Numbered from the stretch's first letter, positions 17,218 to 26,477 are shown. The stretch is 64,000 bases of DNA from Paenibacillus pasadenensis (GCF_023715725.1 NZ_JAMBOT010000002.1:620001-684000), one strand, 5' to 3'. The notes: generated from the sequence alone by a model not told the origin. Numbers and translations: made by a program.

Positions 17218-18000
17218 ATGACCGTTCTATACAAGCTGGAAGCATTCGAAGGGCCGCTGGATTTGCTGCTTCACTTGCTGGACAGAGAAGAAATCGACAT
17301 CTACGACATTCCGATCAGCCGGATTACGGATCAGTACATGGAATACTTGCATGCGATGCAGGAGTTTGAGCTGGACATTACAAGCGAATTTCTCGTGATG
17401 GCGGCGACGCTGCTGGCGATTAAAAGCGGCCAGCTGCTTCCCCGTCCCCCTGTCGTGGAGGAATACGAGGAGTACTGGGATGACGGAGAGCTGTCGGATC
17501 CGCGGGACGAGCTGGTGCAGAAGCTCGTTGAATACCGTCGCTTCAAGCAGATTGCGGAGCATTTGCGCGACCGCGAAATGGCGCGGAGTCTTGTGTACAG
17601 CAAGGAGCCGGAGGACCTGACAGTCTATATGAAGGAAGACGACTCGCATCCGCTGGAAGGGCTGGATTTGGGCGACATTATGGCTGCCTTCCGGCGTGCT
17701 CTCAGCAAAGCGGCCAAACGGACGAGCTTTGCGAGGGTGCAGCGGGACGAAATTTCCGTCAAGGACCGTATTCGAGATATTTCGGAGCTGCTCCGCGAGC
17801 GGGATACCGTGCGCTTTTCCCGGCTTATCGGCGACTCCATGGAACGGCATGAGATCGTCGTCACCTTCCTGGCTATTTTGGAGCTGATGAAGATGAAGCA
17901 GGTCCGCGTATTCCAGAACAGTCTTTTTGATGACATCGTCATCCACTGGAGAGGGGAAACATCGGATCGTGATGGTTCAGCAGCTGAAATCGATTATTGA
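17218..18000 (+). CDS. scpA: Segregation and condensation protein A (kleisin)
   Basis: 260 residues. N-terminal FEGPLDLLLHLLDREEIDIYDIPI is the hallmark of ScpA, which bridges SMC heads in the condensin complex. A mid-region acidic linker precedes a C-terminal winged helix (VVTFLAILELMKMKQVRVFQ). AAAGGGTG precedes ATG 17218. scpB overlaps its 3' end by 29 bases. Confidence 0.96.
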   Translation: MTVLYKLEAFEGPLDLLLHLLDREEIDIYDIPISRITDQYMEYLHAMQEFELDITSEFLVMAATLLAIKSGQLLPRPPVVEEYEEYWDDGELSDPRDELVQKLVEYRRFKQIAEHLRDREMARSLVYSKEPEDLTVYMKEDDSHPLEGLDLGDIMAAFRRALSKAAKRTSFARVQRDEISVKDRIRDISELLRERDTVRFSRLIGDSMERHEIVVTFLAILELMKMKQVRVFQNSLFDDIVIHWRGETSDRDGSAAEIDY

Positions 18001-18568
18001 AGGTCTTCTGTTTATGGCGGGAGACGAAGGTCTGACGATCAAACAGATTGCCGAGATCGTAGAGATTGACAACCGGCTCTCGGAAGATATCGTTCGGGAG
18101 CTTAAAGCAGATATGGAGCAGAGCGGCCGGGGCATTCGCATCGCCGAAGTGGCGGGAGCGTTCCGGTTCACGACGCATCCGGATCATGCGGCTTATTTTG
18201 AGCGGATGGCGTATTCGCCCTCCCGTTCGTCGCTGTCCCAGGCGGCGCTGGAGACGCTCGCTATTATTGCTTACCGGCAGCCGATTACCCGGATTGAGAT
18301 TGAGGAGATTCGGGGCGTCAAAAGCGAAAAGGCGATTCAGACGCTTGCTGCGAAGGATCTTGTAGAGGAGAAGGGCAGAGCCGAGCAAATTGGCCGCCCG
18401 ATTCTTTACGGAACGACGCGCTCCTTTTTGGACCACTTTGAGCTTGGCTCGCTGGAAGCTTTGCCGGAGCCCTCGGCGCTTACGCCGGAGGCGGAGCTGG
18501 AGGAGCAGACGCAGCTGCTGTTCGGGCGGCTGGACGGCCGGGATATGGACTCAGGCAAAGAATCATAG
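17972..18568 (+). CDS. scpB: Segregation and condensation protein B
   Basis: 198 residues, two winged-helix domains with LIEGLLFMAGDEGL-like opening and the core SQAALETLAIIAYRQPITRIEIEEIRGV. Works with ScpA and SMC in chromosome condensation and segregation. The start is ATG 17972 (or GTG 17969) behind GGAGAGGGG, inside the scpA coding end, so the pair is translationally coupled. The ORF extends further upstream without support. Confidence 0.95.
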   Translation: MVQQLKSIIEGLLFMAGDEGLTIKQIAEIVEIDNRLSEDIVRELKADMEQSGRGIRIAEVAGAFRFTTHPDHAAYFERMAYSPSRSSLSQAALETLAIIAYRQPITRIEIEEIRGVKSEKAIQTLAAKDLVEEKGRAEQIGRPILYGTTRSFLDHFELGSLEALPEPSALTPEAELEEQTQLLFGRLDGRDMDSGKES

Positions 18569-18601
18569 GAACGGCATTTACCCAAGTCACCGCAATCAAC
18601 G

Positions 18602-18647
18602 AATCAGGATCGACAAAGCATGCGCTTTGTTTATCCTGATTTTTTTA
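18602..18647. terminator. Bidirectional terminator between scpB and the LysR gene
   Basis: AATCAGGAT/ATCCTGATT (18602-18610, 18633-18641) encloses ACAAAGC/GCTTTGT, giving a long near-perfect stem followed by a T-run. The upstream A-rich side is weak, so use on the - strand is less certain. Confidence 0.85.
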
Positions 18648-19553
18648 TTGGTTTTTGGAGCCGGCAAGCGGAGAATGCATAGCAGTCCGCGCCATTTCAA
18701 GGAAAGCGTGGATGGCTGGAGAAATCCATTTCTTTTTGTGCCAGACCATCTGAACCGCAACGTTAAGCTCAGCTAATTCCAGAGGCAGCGCAATAAGCCG
18801 TCCCTGCTCCAGCTCGGAGGCAACGGCGATTTCCGGTAAAAAGGCGATTCCCATGCCGAGCATGGCGCATTGTTTGATCGCCTCGGCGCTGCTGAATTCC
18901 AGGTTGGTGACGTTGTCCGCGCCTTCCCGGATAATAAATCGGTCAAACATCGTCCGGTAGGTGCAGCCTTTTTCGTGAACGAGAAAAAACTCGCCGCTTA
19001 AATCGCCGGATTCAATGGAGCTTTGACCGGCCAGCCGATGGTTAGGCGCTGCCAGCATGCTGAATCGTTCTTCTCGTAAAGGCTCAACATGCAGCCCGGT
19101 TGATGCAATCGGCTCATCAAATATAAATATTACGTCCGTTACTCCATCATAAAGGGATTGTTTGAGCCCTTCATGAGTGGTGGGACGAAAAATAAGGCGC
19201 ACATCGGGATACTGCTCGCGGAAACGCAGCATCACGGAGGGAAGCATATAGGTGCACATGATCTCATTAGCGCTTATCGTAATCGTACCGGCAATTTTTT
19301 CGCTAATTAAATCGTTCTTCGCCTCCTCCACATCGTTCAAAATCCTCTCGACATGCACATAAAACCGTTTACCGGCTTCCGTCAAGGCAATCTGCTTGTT
19401 CAAGCGGTCTACGAGTTTTACCCCAAGCTCATCTTCCAGGGATTGAATCTGCATCGAAACATTCGAAGGCACATAATTCAAAGCTGCAGCGGCCCGGCTG
19501 AAATTGAGCGTCAGCGCCACCATCCGGAAGGTGATCAGTTGGCGTAATTCCAT
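18645..19553 (-). CDS. LysR-family transcriptional regulator
   Basis: 302 residues. N-terminal winged helix-turn-helix (MELRQLITFRMVALTLNFSRAAAALNYVPSNVSMQIQ region), then a two-lobed effector domain with ISANEIMCTYMLPSVMLRFREQYPDVRL. It is divergent from an MFS transporter gene 130 bases away, a layout typical of a regulator controlling its neighbour. A GAT-N8-ATC dyad at 19589-19602 in the shared intergenic region is a possible operator. The inducer cannot be predicted. Confidence 0.88.
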   Translation of the reverse strand: MELRQLITFRMVALTLNFSRAAAALNYVPSNVSMQIQSLEDELGVKLVDRLNKQIALTEAGKRFYVHVERILNDVEEAKNDLISEKIAGTITISANEIMCTYMLPSVMLRFREQYPDVRLIFRPTTHEGLKQSLYDGVTDVIFIFDEPIASTGLHVEPLREERFSMLAAPNHRLAGQSSIESGDLSGEFFLVHEKGCTYRTMFDRFIIREGADNVTNLEFSSAEAIKQCAMLGMGIAFLPEIAVASELEQGRLIALPLELAELNVAVQMVWHKKKWISPAIHAFLEMARTAMHSPLAGSKNQ

Positions 19554-19683
19554 TTTGCATCTTCCTCATCAATATTATTGAATTCAGCGATCATTTGTAA
19601 TCACTTTATTTGATGGTAGCACGGTATTAAGCTAGATACAACAAGCCGCGCGTGAGCTAATGATTTAAAATGGAGGTCAGATT

Positions 19684-20925
19684 ATGAACGTTCAACAGAT
19701 TACAACATCCGCTCGAAAAACCGGCAATTGGTTTGCTTTAGCCGCTTTGGCCGTAACTTTTTTTGGTGTCGGGGTTACGGAGTTTATAAGCATCGGCATT
19801 TTGCCCGGAGTTGCCAATGACTTCGGAGTATCCATTTCAACCGCAGGACTGATCGTATCGATGTATGCGCTCGGTGTGGCGGTTGGAGGCCCTATTCTAA
19901 CATCGCTGACGGCAAAGCTTAACCGGAAACGGGTACTGCTGGCGATGATCGTTTTGTTTATTATCGGACATTTTATAACGGCAATTGCTCCGGTGTTCAG
20001 TCTTGTGCTCGCCGGACGTGTGCTTTCAGCGTTTTCCCATGGTGTATTTTTCGCTCTCGGCTCTACGGTTGCCGCTAATCTGGTACCTCAAAACCGCCGT
20101 GGCAGCGCAATTGCCTTTGTGTTCGGAGGATTTACGATCGCGACTGCCATTGGCGCTCCGCTTGGAACGTATTTAAGCGAGATTTTTGGCTGGAGATTGC
20201 CCTTCTACGGAATTACGCTGATCGGGATTATTGCGCTTGTTTTAAATGCGGTCGCCATACCGGATATCAAGCGAAGCACGGGCATTCCGCCTTCGTTTAA
20301 GGAACAGCTGAAGCTGATTACTACCGGCAGAATTTTGCTCGTGCTGGCTATTACAATCATCGGATATGGAGGCACATTTGCCACCTTCACTTATCTTTCC
20401 CCAATTCTTCGGAAGTTGACCGGCTACGGCGGCACAGCGATCAGCTTTATTTTGTTCCTGTATGGGGTGGCAATTGCAGTCGGCAATCACTTTGGAGGCC
20501 GATTAGGCAACGACAAACCCGTGCATGCTCTGTTTTACATTTTTCTCGTTCAAGCTGTAATTCTGCTGTTATTCACTTTCACCGCGCCGTCCAAAACGCT
20601 CGGACTGATTAATGTCATCGCTATGGGTCTGCTTGCATTCATGAGCGTGCCGGTGCTGCAGGCTTATGTGCTGACGCTGGCGGAGCGTTACGCTCCAAGC
20701 GCAGTGGATTTTGCTTCTTCGCTTAATATTGCATCATTTAATGGGGGAATTGCCCTCGGCGCTTATATCGGAGGCGTTGTCGCTGACGGAATAGGACTGC
20801 AGCATACGTCCTGGATGGCTGCGGTCATGGTCGGCCTGGGGGCGCTGCTCACGTTAGGCAGCATGAAGCTGGAAAATAAGCATATCCGGGAGCAAGGAAA
20901 CGAAACGGACCGGCCTGCCCAATAA
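19684..20925 (+). CDS. MFS transporter, DHA1-type drug/solute efflux
   Basis: 413 residues with about 12 hydrophobic segments. Loop 2-3 motif A is recognisable (GGPILTSLTAKLNRKRVLL), and GGFTIATAIGAPLGTYL resembles the antiporter motif C region. It looks like the AraJ/YdhP-type arabinose- or drug-efflux group of the DHA1 family. ATG 19684 follows TGGAGGTCAG. Probably controlled by the divergent LysR gene. The pair sits between scpB and sporulation genes, so it is likely an accessory insertion; the substrate is unknown. Confidence 0.85.
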   Translation: MNVQQITTSARKTGNWFALAALAVTFFGVGVTEFISIGILPGVANDFGVSISTAGLIVSMYALGVAVGGPILTSLTAKLNRKRVLLAMIVLFIIGHFITAIAPVFSLVLAGRVLSAFSHGVFFALGSTVAANLVPQNRRGSAIAFVFGGFTIATAIGAPLGTYLSEIFGWRLPFYGITLIGIIALVLNAVAIPDIKRSTGIPPSFKEQLKLITTGRILLVLAITIIGYGGTFATFTYLSPILRKLTGYGGTAISFILFLYGVAIAVGNHFGGRLGNDKPVHALFYIFLVQAVILLLFTFTAPSKTLGLINVIAMGLLAFMSVPVLQAYVLTLAERYAPSAVDFASSLNIASFNGGIALGAYIGGVVADGIGLQHTSWMAAVMVGLGALLTLGSMKLENKHIREQGNETDRPAQ

Positions 20926-21039
20926 AAGTTGGAGATTTTTTGATTTGCTGGGACATACTACTTCCGATAATGCGGCAACGGGCAGTGTATTTTTCAATGC
21001 TGAGCTGATGCTTCCGTGCCGCCGAAGGAGGTGGGTTTC

Positions 21040-21735
21040 ATGTCCATGCCGGATCATTGGATAGGCTGGCTGGTTGTTGTATTGCTGCCGTTTCTTGTCC
21101 TTGCGGCGCTGACAGCCGTACCAATCCGGGCAAAGGCTGAAGGACAGCGAAAACACGGCGACGATAACATCGTACTGAATGTGCGTACGCTGTTCGGGCT
21201 CGTCAAGTTCAACTGGGAAGTGCCAGTTATGAAGCTGGGCGGCTCCGGGCTGAAGGTGGAGGAGCTTTCCCAAATCGAGGGAGGCTCGCTGCTTCATACG
21301 GGAACGCGCAAAGACGAGGAGATCGGGTTCAGCAAAATTAATGATTTTCTGCATAATTGCTGGAATCTGCTTAAACAAACCGATCAATTGACGGCACTGG
21401 TCCGAAAAACGCTTGGCAAAGTGAGCATCACCCGCTGGGAATGGCGCACAAGGGTAGGCACGGAGGACGCGATGTGGACCGCAATGGCGACCGGAATGGT
21501 CTGGTCATTCAAAACATCCGCTCTCGGCATCCTGTCCCAGCTGGTACGGCTGCGAGCTGAGCCTAAAATGGAAGTGCAGCCTGAGTACCGGGCTCCATGT
21601 TTAGAGACCAGCTTTAGCTGCATAGCTGAAATCAGCTTGGGAAATGCTATCCTTGCCGGACTGCAGCTGCTTGTCCGGATGATGAGAACGGAAGGAGGCG
21701 TCAGACTGTGGCAGAACATCCTATTCAAGGCCTAA
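21040..21735 (+). CDS. DUF2953 protein (YtfI-like)
   Basis: 231 residues. One N-terminal membrane helix (WIGWLVVVLLPFLVLAALTAV) is followed by a soluble region containing TRWEWRTRVGTEDAMWTAMATGMVW, typical of DUF2953. Function is unknown, but the family is usually encoded directly upstream of the GerW/YtfJ sporulation gene, as here, with a 28-base overlap. ATG 21040 follows AAGGAGGTG; the frame opens at 21016. Confidence 0.8.
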   Translation: MSMPDHWIGWLVVVLLPFLVLAALTAVPIRAKAEGQRKHGDDNIVLNVRTLFGLVKFNWEVPVMKLGGSGLKVEELSQIEGGSLLHTGTRKDEEIGFSKINDFLHNCWNLLKQTDQLTALVRKTLGKVSITRWEWRTRVGTEDAMWTAMATGMVWSFKTSALGILSQLVRLRAEPKMEVQPEYRAPCLETSFSCIAEISLGNAILAGLQLLVRMMRTEGGVRLWQNILFKA

Positions 21736-22175
21736 TGCAAACGGCCATGGAAAACATCAAGGAAATGGTGGACGTCAACACGATTGTCGGGGACCCAGTG
21801 CAAACCCCGGACGGTAGCGTCATAATGCCGATCAGCAAGGTAGGCTTCGGCTTTGTCGCCGGCGGCAGCGATATCCGCATGGACGGGACCGCGCGCAGCG
21901 CATCGACGCATACGGAAGGACATAACGCTCACAATGCGCAAGTTTCCCTGCCTTTTGGCGGAGGAAGCGGCGGCGGCGTTTCAATTACGCCAATCGCTTT
22001 TCTCGTCGTGGGCACGCATGGAGTGCGCGTTGTGCCGCTGGACAATCAGACGCATCTGGTGGAGCGGGTCATTGATTCCGTGCCGGGAGCGTTTGAAAAA
22101 ATTCAGGGCATGTTCAAGAATCATGGGCATGACCGCGTGGAAAGCACTCTTATCAACGCTGATCCCATCATCTAA
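21708..22175 (+). CDS. ytfJ: GerW-family sporulation protein (YtfJ-like)
   Basis: 155 residues with the family pattern HPIQGLMQTAMENIKEMVDVNTIVGDP, ISKVGFGFVAGG, a Gly-rich stretch FGGGSGGGVSITP and FLVVGTHGVRVVPL. GerW/YtfJ proteins are spore proteins linked to germination. GTG 21708 follows AAGGAGG inside the upstream DUF2953 gene, so the two are coupled. A strong terminator follows. Confidence 0.88.
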   Translation: MAEHPIQGLMQTAMENIKEMVDVNTIVGDPVQTPDGSVIMPISKVGFGFVAGGSDIRMDGTARSASTHTEGHNAHNAQVSLPFGGGSGGGVSITPIAFLVVGTHGVRVVPLDNQTHLVERVIDSVPGAFEKIQGMFKNHGHDRVESTLINADPII

Positions 22176-22191
22176 ACGGGATTGCTCCCTT

Positions 22192-22218
22192 CAGCTGCCC
22201 CTTCGGGGGCAGCTTTTT
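22192..22218 (+). terminator. Terminator of DUF2953-ytfJ
   Basis: AGCTGCCCC / GGGGGCAGCT around CTT, then TTTTTG. Confidence 0.88.
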
Positions 22219-22249
22219 GTTGCGGAGGCTGGCTTGATTAAAGGCTTGT

Positions 22250-22278
22250 TCATATTTAAAGGACAAGACACATACAGT
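22250..22278 (+). promoter_or_regulatory. Sigma-E promoter of dacB-spmA-spmB
   Basis: TCATATT (22250-22256) matches the sigma-E -35 exactly; after 14 bases comes CATACAGT (22271-22278), at most one base from CATACAMT. This is the best sigma-E match in the window, and B. subtilis dacB-spmAB is a mother-cell sigma-E operon. Confidence 0.68.
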
Positions 22279-22333
22279 GAATGAGGAAGTCTGGAGCCGA
22301 TGCGCTCTTGCGCTGCGAGGAGGAACGAATACA

Positions 22334-23530
22334 GTGGTCTTAAATTTAACGTGGAAAAGAACTGCTGCCGCCGTGATCGGATTGGCGATGTTATGCGCCT
22401 CATTAATGCCTGCAGCCTATGCAGCGGAGGCTCCGAAGCCGCCTTCAACGAGCGCCCGGGCATCCGCGCTAATCGATGTGCAGTCGGGCCGTTTGCTGTA
22501 CAGCGATTCCGGTGATACGCCGATGCGAATTGCCAGCTTGACCAAAATCATGACGGCGATTACGGCGATTGAAGAAGGAAGGCTGACCGATACGGTAACG
22601 GTTGGAAGAAATGCCGTCGGCAAGGAAGGCTCATCGATTTATTTGCGCTTGGGCGAGAAAATGTCTCTGGAGAACATGCTGTACGGGCTGATGCTGCGCT
22701 CTGGCAACGATGCGGCTACCGCAATTGCCGAACATGTCGGCGGCTCCGAGGAAGGCTTTGTGCGCATGATGAATGAAAAAGCGGCATGGATCGGTTTGGA
22801 ACATTCTACATTTAAAAACCCGCACGGACTGGATCAGGAAGGCCATCTTTCTACAGCCAACGATTTGGCCAAGCTGACGGCATATGCGCTTCGTAATCCG
22901 GTATTCGCATCGATTGTCAAAACCAAGGTGCGCAAAGCTCCAAATCCGTTTGAGCCATGGGACTACAGCTGGGCGAATAAAAACAAAATGCTTGCTATGT
23001 ACGAAGGGGCGGACGGAGTCAAAACCGGATATACCAAAACGGCGCTGCGCTGTCTCGTCAGCTCGGCAACAAGAGACGGCCAGCAGCTTGCGGCCGTGAC
23101 GCTCAATGACCGGGACGATTGGCATGATCATGCCGCGATGCTCGATTGGGGGTACACTCATTACAAGCTGAAATCTCTCGCCAAAAAAGGCGAGCCGCTT
23201 AACGGCTACGCGCTCGCGGCTGGCAAAGCAATGAGCTATCCGCTTGCGGATGGTGAAGAGGCTGAACTTAGCAACAAACTTGTGCTGCTAAGCCCAGAGA
23301 AAGATACGACCGCTTATACGCTAGGTGAACGGGGCAGGCTGGAATGGAGCCTGAACGGGCAAGCCATCGGCTCGGTTCCTGTATATGATCTTGGAAGTCC
23401 GCGTTTGAAGCTGCCGGACCGTCCCGCTGCATCATTCCGCCCAGGGGGAATGTTCAGCAGCCGTCCCGCCTCATTCGGCGCGGCGCTGAAACTAAGCCTG
23501 AGCGCCTTATTTGGAGCAAAGGAGGGCTGA
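22334..23530 (+). CDS. dacB: D-alanyl-D-alanine carboxypeptidase DacB (PBP5*)
   Basis: 398 residues from GTG 22334, chosen because GAGGAGGAAC lies just upstream and it yields a clean signal peptide (cut near PAAYA-AE). Peptidase S11 motifs: S68LTK71, S123GN125 and K230TG. DacB acts in the mother cell to reduce spore cortex cross-linking. The adjacent spmA-spmB pair and sigma-E promoter identify it as DacB rather than a second DacF. The C-terminus lacks an obvious long amphipathic anchor. Confidence 0.9.
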   Translation: MVLNLTWKRTAAAVIGLAMLCASLMPAAYAAEAPKPPSTSARASALIDVQSGRLLYSDSGDTPMRIASLTKIMTAITAIEEGRLTDTVTVGRNAVGKEGSSIYLRLGEKMSLENMLYGLMLRSGNDAATAIAEHVGGSEEGFVRMMNEKAAWIGLEHSTFKNPHGLDQEGHLSTANDLAKLTAYALRNPVFASIVKTKVRKAPNPFEPWDYSWANKNKMLAMYEGADGVKTGYTKTALRCLVSSATRDGQQLAAVTLNDRDDWHDHAAMLDWGYTHYKLKSLAKKGEPLNGYALAAGKAMSYPLADGEEAELSNKLVLLSPEKDTTAYTLGERGRLEWSLNGQAIGSVPVYDLGSPRLKLPDRPAASFRPGGMFSSRPASFGAALKLSLSALFGAKEG

Positions 23531-23536
23531 TGCGGC

Positions 23537-24202
23537 ATGGTCAATTGGATTTGGCTGTTTTTTATCGTAGTCAGCGTTGCGGTTGCGGCCGTTACCGGGC
23601 GTATGGACGCTGTTACGCAGGCGGCTTTTGACGGAGCCAAAAACGGGGTGACGATCTGTTTTGGCCTCATCAGCATCCTTGTGTTCTGGATGGGGCTCAT
23701 GCGTATTGCCGAGGATGCCGGGCTGCTTGCCCGGATCGCCCGGCTGCTGGGCCCGTTTGTACGGCTGCTCTTTCCTGATGTGCCAAAAGGGCATCCGGCA
23801 ATGGGGTACATCATGAGCAACATGAGCGCCAATATTCTCGGGCTGGGCAATGCGGCGACACCGATGGGCATCAAAGCGATGCAGGAGCTGCAAAAGCTCA
23901 ATCCGAATCCAGACACCGCGACTCCTGCGATGTGTACGCTGCTGGCTCTGAATACGTCGAGCATTACGCTGGTTCCCACCACATTAATCGCAATAAGGAT
24001 GAACTACGGCTCGGCCAATCCGGCCGAAATTGTCGGCACGACGCTGATTGCGACGGCGATTGCGACAGCGGCAGCAATAGCGCTTGACCGCTGGTACCGC
24101 AGCAAGCAACCTCCGCTCGCGCCGCCTGCCGACGGTTCAAGATACAATAAGTCGCCGGTCTGGCCGGACAGCGGAGAGAACGGAAAACAGTCTGCGGTTT
24201 GA
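23537..24202 (+). CDS. spmA: Spore maturation protein A
   Basis: 221 residues, a polytopic membrane protein with the nucleoside-recognition (Gate) domain: NMSANILGLGNAATPMGIKAMQEL is diagnostic. SpmA and SpmB are needed for full spore-core dehydration and heat resistance. Six bases after dacB. The C-terminal ~25 residues are polar and unconserved-looking. Confidence 0.92.
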   Translation: MVNWIWLFFIVVSVAVAAVTGRMDAVTQAAFDGAKNGVTICFGLISILVFWMGLMRIAEDAGLLARIARLLGPFVRLLFPDVPKGHPAMGYIMSNMSANILGLGNAATPMGIKAMQELQKLNPNPDTATPAMCTLLALNTSSITLVPTTLIAIRMNYGSANPAEIVGTTLIATAIATAAAIALDRWYRSKQPPLAPPADGSRYNKSPVWPDSGENGKQSAV

Positions 24203-24222
24203 GGCATGAGGGGGTGTGAGCT

Positions 24223-24756
24223 ATGTACAATTTCATTAATGTAATATCCGCCTGGATGATTCCTGCTATTATCGCCTTCATTCCCCTTTATGCCGCATTC
24301 CGCAAAGTGCCGGTTTATGAAACGTTTACCGAGGGTGCCAAGGAAGGCTTCGGAACCGCAATCAGCATCATCCCGCATCTAGTCGGCATGATGGTGGCGA
24401 TCAGCATGTTCCGGGCATCCGGAGCGATGGATTTTATAACGGGGGCGATTGAACCGCTGCTGCGGCATATCGGCATACCCGGAGAGGTGCTGCCGCTCGC
24501 TCTGCTCCGGCCGCTCACCGGCGCGGGATCGCTCGCCTATACATCCGATCTGATTGGCACATTTGGGCCTGACAGCATGATCGGCCGCATTGCCTCTACC
24601 ATTCAAGGAAGTACGGACACAACGCTGTATGTGCTGACCGTGTATTTTGGCGCTATCGGCATTCGCCGGACAAAGTACGCCCTGAAGGTCGGACTGTTTT
24701 CCGACCTGGTCGGATTTTTGGCTGCGGTGTTCATTTGTCTGTACATATTTGGGTAA
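24223..24756 (+). CDS. spmB: Spore maturation protein B
   Basis: 177 residues, Gate-domain membrane protein paired with SpmA. Visible are AISIIPHLVGMMVAISMFRASGAM, RPLTGAGSLAYTSDL and IQGSTDTTLYVLTVYFGA. GGGGGTGTG precedes the ATG. Last gene of dacB-spmA-spmB. Confidence 0.92.
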   Translation: MYNFINVISAWMIPAIIAFIPLYAAFRKVPVYETFTEGAKEGFGTAISIIPHLVGMMVAISMFRASGAMDFITGAIEPLLRHIGIPGEVLPLALLRPLTGAGSLAYTSDLIGTFGPDSMIGRIASTIQGSTDTTLYVLTVYFGAIGIRRTKYALKVGLFSDLVGFLAAVFICLYIFG

Positions 24757-25066
24757 GCGGGGGCGACTGTGCAAAATGGTTGGCTTAAGGTCGTCAAACG
24801 ACCTTGAGCAGCTGCGGCTTCCCGCCAACGGCCGACCAGCCAAATGCTGCAAACGAATTGCCGCCCGCCCAATCCAGGGTAGGGCTTTTTTTCGCACGCG
24901 CCAGCTTTCTACTAGATTGCCGCACCGCCGCACATCCCAAAAAACGGCTGTTTTCCCGTCACGGGAGAGCAGCCGTTTTTCTATGCGCGTCCTCTATCGC
25001 CTGCAGCGGGAGTCTGCTTGTGCTTTTAAGGGACAATGGTTATGATGGTGGGTGAGGTGAACTTAA
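24757..25066 (+). other. Intergenic region spmB-rluB with two hairpins
   Basis: No supported gene. A perfect 8-bp hairpin AAGGTCGT/ACGACCTT with a 3-base loop lies at 24787-24805 without a T-run. A strong terminator follows at 24941-24980. The rest shows no recognisable coding signal. Confidence 0.6.
24941..24980. terminator. Bidirectional terminator downstream of spmB
   Basis: AAAACGGCTG (24941-24950) pairs with CAGCCGTTTT (24970-24979), with an inner TCCCGT/ACGGGA stem. A-tract and T-tract on either side allow use in both directions. Confidence 0.85.
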
Positions 25067-25807
25067 TTGGAACGATTACAAAAAATCCTCGCTGCCGCAG
25101 GAGTAGCCTCCCGCCGCAAATGCGAGGAGCTGATTACGAGCGGTGCGGTGGAAGTGAACGGCAAGGTTGTCCGCGAGCTCGGCACGAAGGCCGACCCGGC
25201 TTCGGACGTTATTACGGTGAAGGGCAAGCCGATTGCCTCCGAGAAGAAAATTTATTTGATGATGAACAAGCCTAAGGGCGTCATCACAAGCGCGTCCGAC
25301 CCTAAGGGACGCAAAATCGTCAGCGACTTTTTGACCGGCATAACGGAGCGAGTCTATCCCGTCGGAAGACTGGATTACGATACGGAAGGGCTTCTTCTGC
25401 TTACCAATGACGGCGAATTCGCCAATTTGCTTACCCATCCGAGCCATCACGTGCCTAAAACCTACTTGGCTACGGTAAAAGGCGTGCCTCATGGCTCCGC
25501 TCTGGAGAAGCTCCAAAAAGGCATCAAGCTGGAGGACGGCATGACGGCTCCTGCAGAAGTGGACTACCAGGATGTCGATATGGATAACAAAGTGGCGACT
25601 ATTTCCATCACGATCTATGAAGGTCGCAACCGCCAGGTTCGCCGCATGTTCGACGCAATCGGACATCCTGTTGCGAGGCTGAAGCGGATCAAGTTCGGCC
25701 ATCTTGGCTTAGAGAACATGCAGCGCGGCAAATTCCGCCATCTCACACTGTCCGAAATCAAGGAGCTGCGCGATGCGGCACTTTCACACAATAGTCATAA
25801 AAAATGA
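25067..25807 (+). CDS. rluB: 23S rRNA pseudouridine synthase RluB
   Basis: 246 residues: N-terminal S4 RNA-binding domain (RLQKILAAAGVASRRKCEELI) and the RsuA/RluB catalytic domain with VGRLDYDTEGLLLLTNDG (catalytic Asp in GRLD) and EGRNRQVRRMF. It makes a pseudouridine in 23S rRNA helix 89. The start is TTG 25067 behind GGTGAGGTGA; the alternative frame gives nothing. Position between spmB and resA matches Bacillus. Confidence 0.93.
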   Translation: MERLQKILAAAGVASRRKCEELITSGAVEVNGKVVRELGTKADPASDVITVKGKPIASEKKIYLMMNKPKGVITSASDPKGRKIVSDFLTGITERVYPVGRLDYDTEGLLLLTNDGEFANLLTHPSHHVPKTYLATVKGVPHGSALEKLQKGIKLEDGMTAPAEVDYQDVDMDNKVATISITIYEGRNRQVRRMFDAIGHPVARLKRIKFGHLGLENMQRGKFRHLTLSEIKELRDAALSHNSHKK

Positions 25808-25885
25808 CGGCTGGACAGCCTGTGCGCACCCTTGCGGAAGGTATAATGAGGAAGAAGAAACGCTTTCAAAAGGTGGTGACTCGGG

Positions 25886-26419
25886 ATGAAGGGCTCTGCC
25901 CGCAAGACGGTACAAATCATCATTTTTCTCGGCGTCTTGCTTCTTGGCGGTTATGCCGTCAGCAAGACGCTGTTTGCGTCAAACGAAGGTTTTACAAAAG
26001 TCGGGGATAAGCCGCCGGAGTTCACTCTGACTGCGCTTGACGGCAGTACGGTTTCTCTTTCCGATTACGAAGGCAAACCGGTCGTCGTCAATTTCTGGGG
26101 CAGCTTCTGTCCGCCTTGCGTCAGGGAAATGCCGGAGTTTCAGCGCCAATACGACAAGTGGAAAAACGAAGGCCTGGAAATTCTCGCGATCAATTTGAGC
26201 GAGGACGACTTGACTGTCAATAGCTTTGTCGAGGGCAGGAATTTGACGTATCCGATTTTGCGTGACGTCGGAAGAGAAACGGAGAAGCGTTACCGGCTTC
26301 GCTCGTACCCGACAACCTTTTTTATCCGTCCTGACGGAACGCTGGAGGAAGTATTTGAAGGCGGAATGACGGAGGCCGATATCGAGGAGCGTGTGCTCAA
26401 GCTGATTAAAACGAGCTAG
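25886..26419 (+). CDS. resA: Thiol-disulfide oxidoreductase ResA
   Basis: 177 residues. An N-terminal membrane anchor (VQIIIFLGVLLLGGYAV) is followed by an extracytoplasmic thioredoxin fold with active site WGSFCPPCVREMPEF. ResA reduces the haem-binding cysteines of apocytochrome c. The active-site pair is CPPC, whereas B. subtilis ResA has CEPC. A perfect TATAAT lies at 25842-25847 but without a clear -35. ATG 25886 follows AAAGGTGGTGA. Confidence 0.93.
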   Translation: MKGSARKTVQIIIFLGVLLLGGYAVSKTLFASNEGFTKVGDKPPEFTLTALDGSTVSLSDYEGKPVVVNFWGSFCPPCVREMPEFQRQYDKWKNEGLEILAINLSEDDLTVNSFVEGRNLTYPILRDVGRETEKRYRLRSYPTTFFIRPDGTLEEVFEGGMTEADIEERVLKLIKTS

Positions 26420-26477
26420 GGCGGCCTGCGGCAACGGCAAGGAATCGGATAAGCGAGACGAACAGGAGGCTATAGCG

